This document shows positions 58,843-64,000 of a stretch of DNA of 64,000 nt, one piece after another (positions within the stretch are counted from its first letter, which is position 1; each line of letters begins with the position of its first letter). This stretch comes from Rhipicephalus microplus (lineage: Eukaryota; Arthropoda; Arachnida; Ixodida; Ixodidae). A program made the translations under genes and the position numbers. The notes beneath the pieces were generated by a model. The model saw nothing but the letters and a program-made list of their open reading frames with translations, was not told the DNA's origin and searched no databases. The stretch spans positions 323,180,017 to 323,244,016 of the forward strand of contig NC_134710.1 in NCBI RefSeq assembly GCF_043290135.1. The letters run 5' to 3'.

Positions 58843-59384
58843 TACACTACACCACAAAAAAGAAGAAAAAGCGCGATATAGTTATCAATCTTTTCCTGTT
58901 ACCGAAAATTATTCATTCAGAAATTGACTTCGAAAAACAAAATGATACAAACTGAGTAATGCAGCCACAGTCTTCCCCGATCAACATCATCGCAGAAATA
59001 CATCTTTCCACGGTTCGAGACGCCAGCAAAAACATCACACGTTTGAAGCGAAATCAGGCGACGGACGATAGGCACAAGACTGAGTCGGGTGACAGTGGCC
59101 CGTCCATTCTCGCCATACACACGGGCAGTCCAAAACAAGAGGAATACAGCCCGGGCTCGCGCCAGTTCAAAACCACAAAAGATGCCACACGCACAACTTC
59201 GAAGAGAAACCACAAGTACGAAAAACCGCTTACGTACTCTGCTACCAAAAAAAAAAGAAAAAAGTCTCGCTGACTCATCACATTCCGAATGCGTTGCCCG
59301 CAGCCGTGGATGGGGACGGGTGGTTCGTGTCTCTCCTCTTTGATCTCTAAAAAGGAACCACATGCATTCGGAAACGCTGGGACC
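58843..59384. other. Non-coding spacer
   Basis: About 540 bases. A lysine-rich frame at 58959-59273 shows no domain; I do not call it a gene. Confidence 0.45.
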
Positions 59385-59632
59385 GCCCTGCCAAGGTGGT
59401 CTAGTGGCTAAGGTACTCGGCTGCTGACCCGCAGGTCGCGGGTTCAAATCCCGGCTGCGGCGGCTGCATTTTTGATGGAGGCGGAAATGTTGTAGGCCCG
59501 GGTGCTCAGATTACGGTGCACGTTAAAGAACCCCAGGTAGTCGAAATTTCCGGAACCCTCCACTACGGCGTCTCTCATAATCATATAGTGGTTTTGGGAC
59601 GTGAAACCCCACATATCAATCAATCAATCAAA
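59385..59632 (+). mobile_element. tRNA-derived SINE, copy h
   Basis: This is a plus-strand copy with A-box TGGTCTAGTGG at 59397-59407, B-box GGTTCAAATCC at 59441-59451 and an (ATCA)n tail at about 59615-59632. The flanks AAACGCTGGGAC (left) and AAACGTCGAGAC (right) share nine of 12 bases, a possible old target-site duplication. Confidence 0.92.
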
Positions 59633-59751
59633 CGTCGAGACAATGCCCACTCAAAGTTCTACATATAAGAAGGTGCTTCGAAACACGTATTTGCAGTACA
59701 TTTTTTTTGGCGCTTGCATTTTCTGCATGCAAAGGACGTCTTTAGAAGACT

Positions 59752-62700
59752 GATGAGTAAGTGAGTGAAATAACTTTATTATGTCCACAATAGACGCGAG
59801 TTAACTCAGTGTGATCTGACTAGGCCCACTCGGGGACGGTCAAGTTAAACCTGACCGCCCTTACTTAGGCCCTCTGGACGGCCAGGATTTGAGAGGTGAA
59901 GTGCTGGGCCTTGATCAGCTTGCTCATTTCCTCTTGTTAGAAACAGGGACTGGCAAAGGCACATCCCCACAAGACATACTCGAAGTCCGCATAACCACCA
60001 CATAAGGAGAACCAGTCCTTCAGAACCATTTGGGGTATATTGTGTGCAATGCCACAGGGCTCGGGTAGGTTCTCAGTGTTTGGAGGAGTCTGAGAGTAAC
60101 AGCTTGGGCCCTGAACAGCGAGAAGTGTGGCAGGGGCAGCACTCTTGCTGATATAAAATGGTGCTCACATATTTTGTTGTACGTGCAGAGATGCTCGGAT
60201 TGCCCAGAAGATGACTCGTTACCCGGCACACGGTCAGTCAAACCTTGTGCAGCCGAATTTACCTCCTCGTTCGGATTTATCCAAGCCTCATCAATCGGTC
60301 CAAGGGGTACAAAAAATCAGACCAATGAGTGATTTTTGAGGTTTTTGCCCTTTTTTGAGGATCTGTAGGACCTGGAGAGCCACCATAACCATTTAAAATG
60401 CCTTGATAGGAGCCTTTGAATCTGAATAAAGCTGAATAAATTTTGTGATGTACACCGCCCGTCAGTGCAAGTGCAATAGCAACCTGCTCTGCAACCGTGG
60501 AGCTAGAAGTGCGTATGGTAGTGCAGCTGATTACTAAAGAATCACAGCCAACAACCAGTGACAAGAACGCTTCTTTTGAGCTATGAAGCGGCCTCTACGA
60601 AGCAGGCTCGTTTCTTGTCCAAACGGGCACTAGCGAGCAGAGGTTTACTCTTTGCTCGTCTTCGTGCTGCGTTGCAGGCTGGATGCATATTGCGTGGCAT
60701 CCGCTGTATGAAAATCTTGAACCCTACTTTGTTGGGCAGCTTCACAGCATGAGCACCGACGACCGTGGGGTTGCGTCCTAGCATGCTGAGTATGACCCTA
60801 CCCGCAGGGGTGCCGGACAGTCTGACAAACTGTGAAAACTTTTGCGCTCCGGCAATTTCTTTGAATGTGTTGTAAATTCCCAGCTTCCGGAAGTCTTTGT
60901 TGTGCGATCAGATGGGAATGCCAAGGCAACGCCTCCTTTATTTTTGTTCCAGTGCAAACGCGCGCTTCTTAACGGGAGTCGTCGGTCCGCCTTAATTCTG
61001 GGAGTAGTCGTGATTCCGCGCTATGTGAGTGGTCGCGCTGGTCGCGTCGCACGTGCTTCCGAGAGCGTTCTTTCGGATATGCGATAGATGGGTTTCCCAC
61101 TCCAACATCATCTGTCTGTCAGAGTTATTCCTACAGGCTCCTTCTTTGTGACTCGAAGCAATGCCACCGCTTCTTCACAGTGCTCTTAAAGTCGGCGCAT
61201 GCAGTTTCATTGCAATAAAGATTCCCGACGTAAAACACTGCATGAGGGACCCTCATCCCCTTGACCACAAAGCACACGCGAATGCTATAGGCAATTAGCG
61301 ATAGCAGGAAAGGTCTATAGAAGAAGATGGTTACCAGCTGAATTGCATGAATATGGCTGGTAATTATAAAATAGAAGAGGCGCTGGCCATGGGCCAGCTT
61401 GAACACTCTTCTGATTAAGGAATTGATCATGTTGCTTTTCGACATGACCAAGTTGTGCATAGCTGCTGTATAAGCGAGGTGACATAGCAAAAATGCCTGG
61501 ATAATCCGGATCAGATTGTCCTCCCTTATTCCTTGGTGCCTGTTAGTGATTCTTCTCATCAACCTGAGGGCACTCTCGGTCTTGAAACAAATGCACTTGA
61601 TGGTGGCTCTATTGGCTCCATTAGACTGGATAAACATTCCGAGGACTCTGATTGTGTCCTCGCGCGGAACTGACGAGCCGTTACCGGTGAATAACCTTAT
61701 GTGGCCCTTCGTTGCTGGCTTCCAGGACCGTTGAGAACCACCTCTGGGCCTTTTCTTATAGAGTGAGAGCTCAGACTTAGCGGATGAGCGCCGTAGGCCT
61801 GTAGGGATGAGATAGTGCTCAGTCATATCGATGGCCTCTTGCAAAGCGCGCTCGATTTCACCCTCACATCCGCTGTGGCACCAGATGGGGATGTCGTCAG
61901 CATAGACTGTGTGGTTAATGTGCGGTATGTTGTTCAAAGCTACCGACAGGCTGATCATGCAAAATTTCAAGAGCTTCAGGGAAATCACCGCTCCCTGAGG
62001 TGTCTCCTTGGACCCAAGGGTAATTTTGTGTGCAAAAGCCTGTAAACCTTGAGTCATGTGGACCTCGAAGAAAGTAAAGGGCGCAAAAAATCGTACAACC
62101 ATTTTCCGACGTGAAACTCAACCAAGCTCTTAACAATAAAGGAAGGCGATAAGTAGTCAAAGGCTCTTTCCCAGTCCAAGCCGAGAACCACCTTAGTGTC
62201 GGTGGAGCCGGAGTCAATGACCTGGTGCTTGATCAGCTTCATAGCTTCCTGAGTCGAGAGCCCCGCCCTCGATTCAGCAAACCAATACCATAGTTCGTGT
62301 AGCACTCATTCGACTTGAGATGTTTAGTCAGGCGGTTGAGCATGACGTGCTCAGCCATCGTCCCACGCACTACGTGAGTGACATTGGCCTGAGGCCTGAG
62401 GTATCAGTACTGTGCAGGCCGCTTTTCAGCGCTTTGGAATGAGACCACTGCGCAAGATTTTGTTGATTTTGTCTGTAAGAAATTTGATGGACTCATCTTC
62501 GAGGTGCTTGAGCCTTTTGTTGGTTATCCCGTCGGGTCCAGGGGTACATCTCCCGATGAGGGATGCGAGAACCTGCTTGACTTCAGCCACGGTAAATTCC
62601 TCATCTATCGATGGCACCTCGCGCCCGTCATAGTCTGGAAAATGAGGGAAAACTGGGTCGTCCGCGGCGATCAAGTACTTGTTTATGAGCTGTTCTGTTA

Positions 62701-63080
62701 TAGCCTCATCCGGAGTCGAGTCGGTGGCTAACTGATTGGCTTTCACCAATGCTCTATGCTGATTAGGTTTAGTGTGGCCATCATGCAGTAGGTGCTTGAG
62801 GAGTCATCAGCTTTTACCTGTTTTGAGCTGACCCTTCATAGAGTCACAGAGCTGATCTCATTGCTGCTTACTTATGACCTTGCAATGAGCCTCTGATGCT
62901 TTGTTGATGTCGGATATTTTCTTGCTTAGATTTCTGTTATGGCGCTCATTCTTCCATCTTGCGAACAGTGCCTGTTTGGCTTTGAAAAGATGCGCGAGCC
63001 TACTGTCCATTCTGTTCACCTCCAGATCGTTCGGGATCTCTTTGGTGGCGCTAATCACACCTTATTTTAACCCATCACAC
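59752..63080 (-). mobile_element. Non-LTR retrotransposon D with RNase H (minus strand)
   Basis: Read right to left, this is an ORF2 from a pre-RT segment (63058-62858) through RT (62749 to about 61131), a connecting region, RNase H (60564-60277) and a C-terminal tail to about 59820. A short TTAC/TCAC-type tail follows at about 59752-59775. An RNase H after the RT points to an I-group-like LINE. The 5' end is truncated and its limit near 63080 is approximate. Confidence 0.88.
59820..63058 (-). pseudogene. Element D ORF2: reverse transcriptase and RNase H (broken)
   Basis: The frame 62749-62426 carries FTVAEVKQVLASLIGRCTPG and PDGITNKRLKHL (RT entry). 62305-62054 covers LGLDWERAFDYLSPSF, the first catalytic-aspartate region. 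The long frame 62102-61131 carries TVYADDIPIW (catalytic YADD, 61893-61904 region) and IRVLGMFIQSNGA. 60564-60277 shows TSSSTVAEQVAIALAL, matching an RNase H second-motif helix. The rest to about 59820 ends NLTVPEWA. The pieces lie in different frames, so the copy is dead. Compared with elements A-C its RT box is intact. Confidence 0.85.
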
Positions 63081-64000
63081 CAAGATGTCATGCATTTTTT
63101 TGCAGACAGCACACGTACGATGAGCACTGTAGCGACGAGAAGACAGCCGAGCTAGCACGCGGCTCATTCGTCAAAGCGACCACATACCTCGGTGGCTCTA
63201 GAGCACAAGCACATGACAAAATTAGTTTAGGCACATAGGTACGCTGGAGTTGTGTCACTTCTGAGCCCATCGTTGGGCAATAGCGTGTGCGCAACTGGCC
63301 ACCACGCTCTACTGCACACACCCAGGGACACCAAGCAAGCACGGCTGCCAAGCGAAACCTATAGTTGCAAAAAAGTAAGACACTGTGGTGTAATGAGAAA
63401 AAGTGGCTTTGGGACTTCACGAAAGATATATTGATGGAGTTCAACTTTTTGTTAATGCTTTTTTTTCTCAGAAGACATCTCTCACGCTCTTTTCTTTTAC
63501 CCCATGTTTTCTGCCCGTTGTACATCGGACGAAATCCACCCATCCATACGTTAAGTTTGCTTGCTACAAGTTTCACTCGGTGTCTGCTGCGCGAAGGTGC
63601 GTCGGCAGTGCGCTTCCAAACAGCCCACAGAAATCGCTGTGGTCTGACACGATTCCCCCGACTTGCCGAAAAAGGTTCCGCATTAGGATTCGAGCCACGC
63701 AGCAACAGCACCGGAATGTTCGATTACGTCTAAAAGGGCAGCGGTTACTAGGTATATGCGGCGCCGTCATATGTGTTCATCGATTGGTCATCACTAAGGA
63801 TGCTTCAGTCACCGAAATTAGGTACCCGAAGGACATTGCGAACTGTTAGGCGTAGCTCAATTGCAGCTCATCTGTGGGCTGATAATTTCACTGCCTTTGC
63901 GCTGCATTGACCGGTACGTACTGTCTATATTCAAATACCGCAAAGCTTACAATAAATATTTAAGTTGCACTTTCTTACTTGTAGTCTGACATTGCTCAAA
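63081..64000. other. Non-coding right end of window
   Basis: About 900 bases with overlapping frames on both strands (for example 63088-63711 minus and 63365-63849 plus). None shows a domain or splice context, and the mutual overlap argues against either being real. Confidence 0.45.

Noticed and set aside
63088..63849. 207-codon minus and 122/148-codon plus frames
   Set aside because: They overlap each other on opposite strands, lack domains, and show no splice or start context; probably chance in non-coding DNA.

Overview
The window is arthropod nuclear DNA, most likely from a hard tick (Ixodidae). The main reason is eight copies of one tRNA-derived SINE that resembles the Ruka-type SINE I recall from Rhipicephalus. 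These sit with several decayed non-LTR retrotransposons, long simple repeats, A+T-rich spacer, and one spliced gene with clear eukaryotic splice signals. There are no operons, Shine-Dalgarno sites or bacterial features. The species call rests on recalled repeat families, not on a database match.

Layout. 1-3750 is a block that recurs, about 90% alike where I compared it by eye, as two separated pieces at 16020-17095 and 23195-25812. The 6.1 kb lying between those two pieces in the second copy (17100-23195) is missing from the first copy. That missing part holds the main coding exon of the only convincing host gene: a leucine-rich-repeat (LRR) protein of about 730 residues encoded by 20022-21871 joined to 23170-23512, with a 5' UTR exon boundary at 19982. 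The first block keeps only 104 codons of the last exon (1146-1460), so it is the relic of a tandem paralogue. 7663 to about 14290 is a decayed non-LTR retrotransposon on the minus strand, with an esterase-type ORF1 and an endonuclease/RT ORF2. It is split by a second non-LTR element (9959-12001) flanked by a 7-bp target-site duplication.

31972-38941 is a complete Ty3/gypsy-type LTR retrotransposon. It has two 931-932 bp LTRs differing at about 22 sites, a 4-bp target duplication, a polypurine tract, gag and pol. Three premature stop codons inactivate it. 39111-41076 is a terminal-inverted-repeat DNA transposon with a second copy of the same family inserted into it in the opposite orientation; each copy has its own 3-bp target duplication. 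The right third of the window carries further non-LTR remnants: an RNase H/C-terminal fragment at 43588-44780 (+), an RT tail at 45240-45750 (-), a C-terminal scrap near 51750-52000 (-), a nearly full ORF2 at 55627-58842 (+), and an RNase H-bearing element at 59752-63080 (-). SINEs are scattered between them.

How it fits together. Almost all recognisable protein-coding sequence is mobile-element derived and broken. The LRR gene is the exception. Apart from it there are only three weak host candidates: two signal-peptide-like ORFs (29340 and 30757) and one possible isolated exon (5364-5537). I found no new defence, biosynthetic or signalling system. The most informative structures are the gene-loss duplication, the self-nested DNA transposon, the nested LINE pair and the recent but dead LTR element. 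Similarities were judged by eye and nothing was searched against a database.
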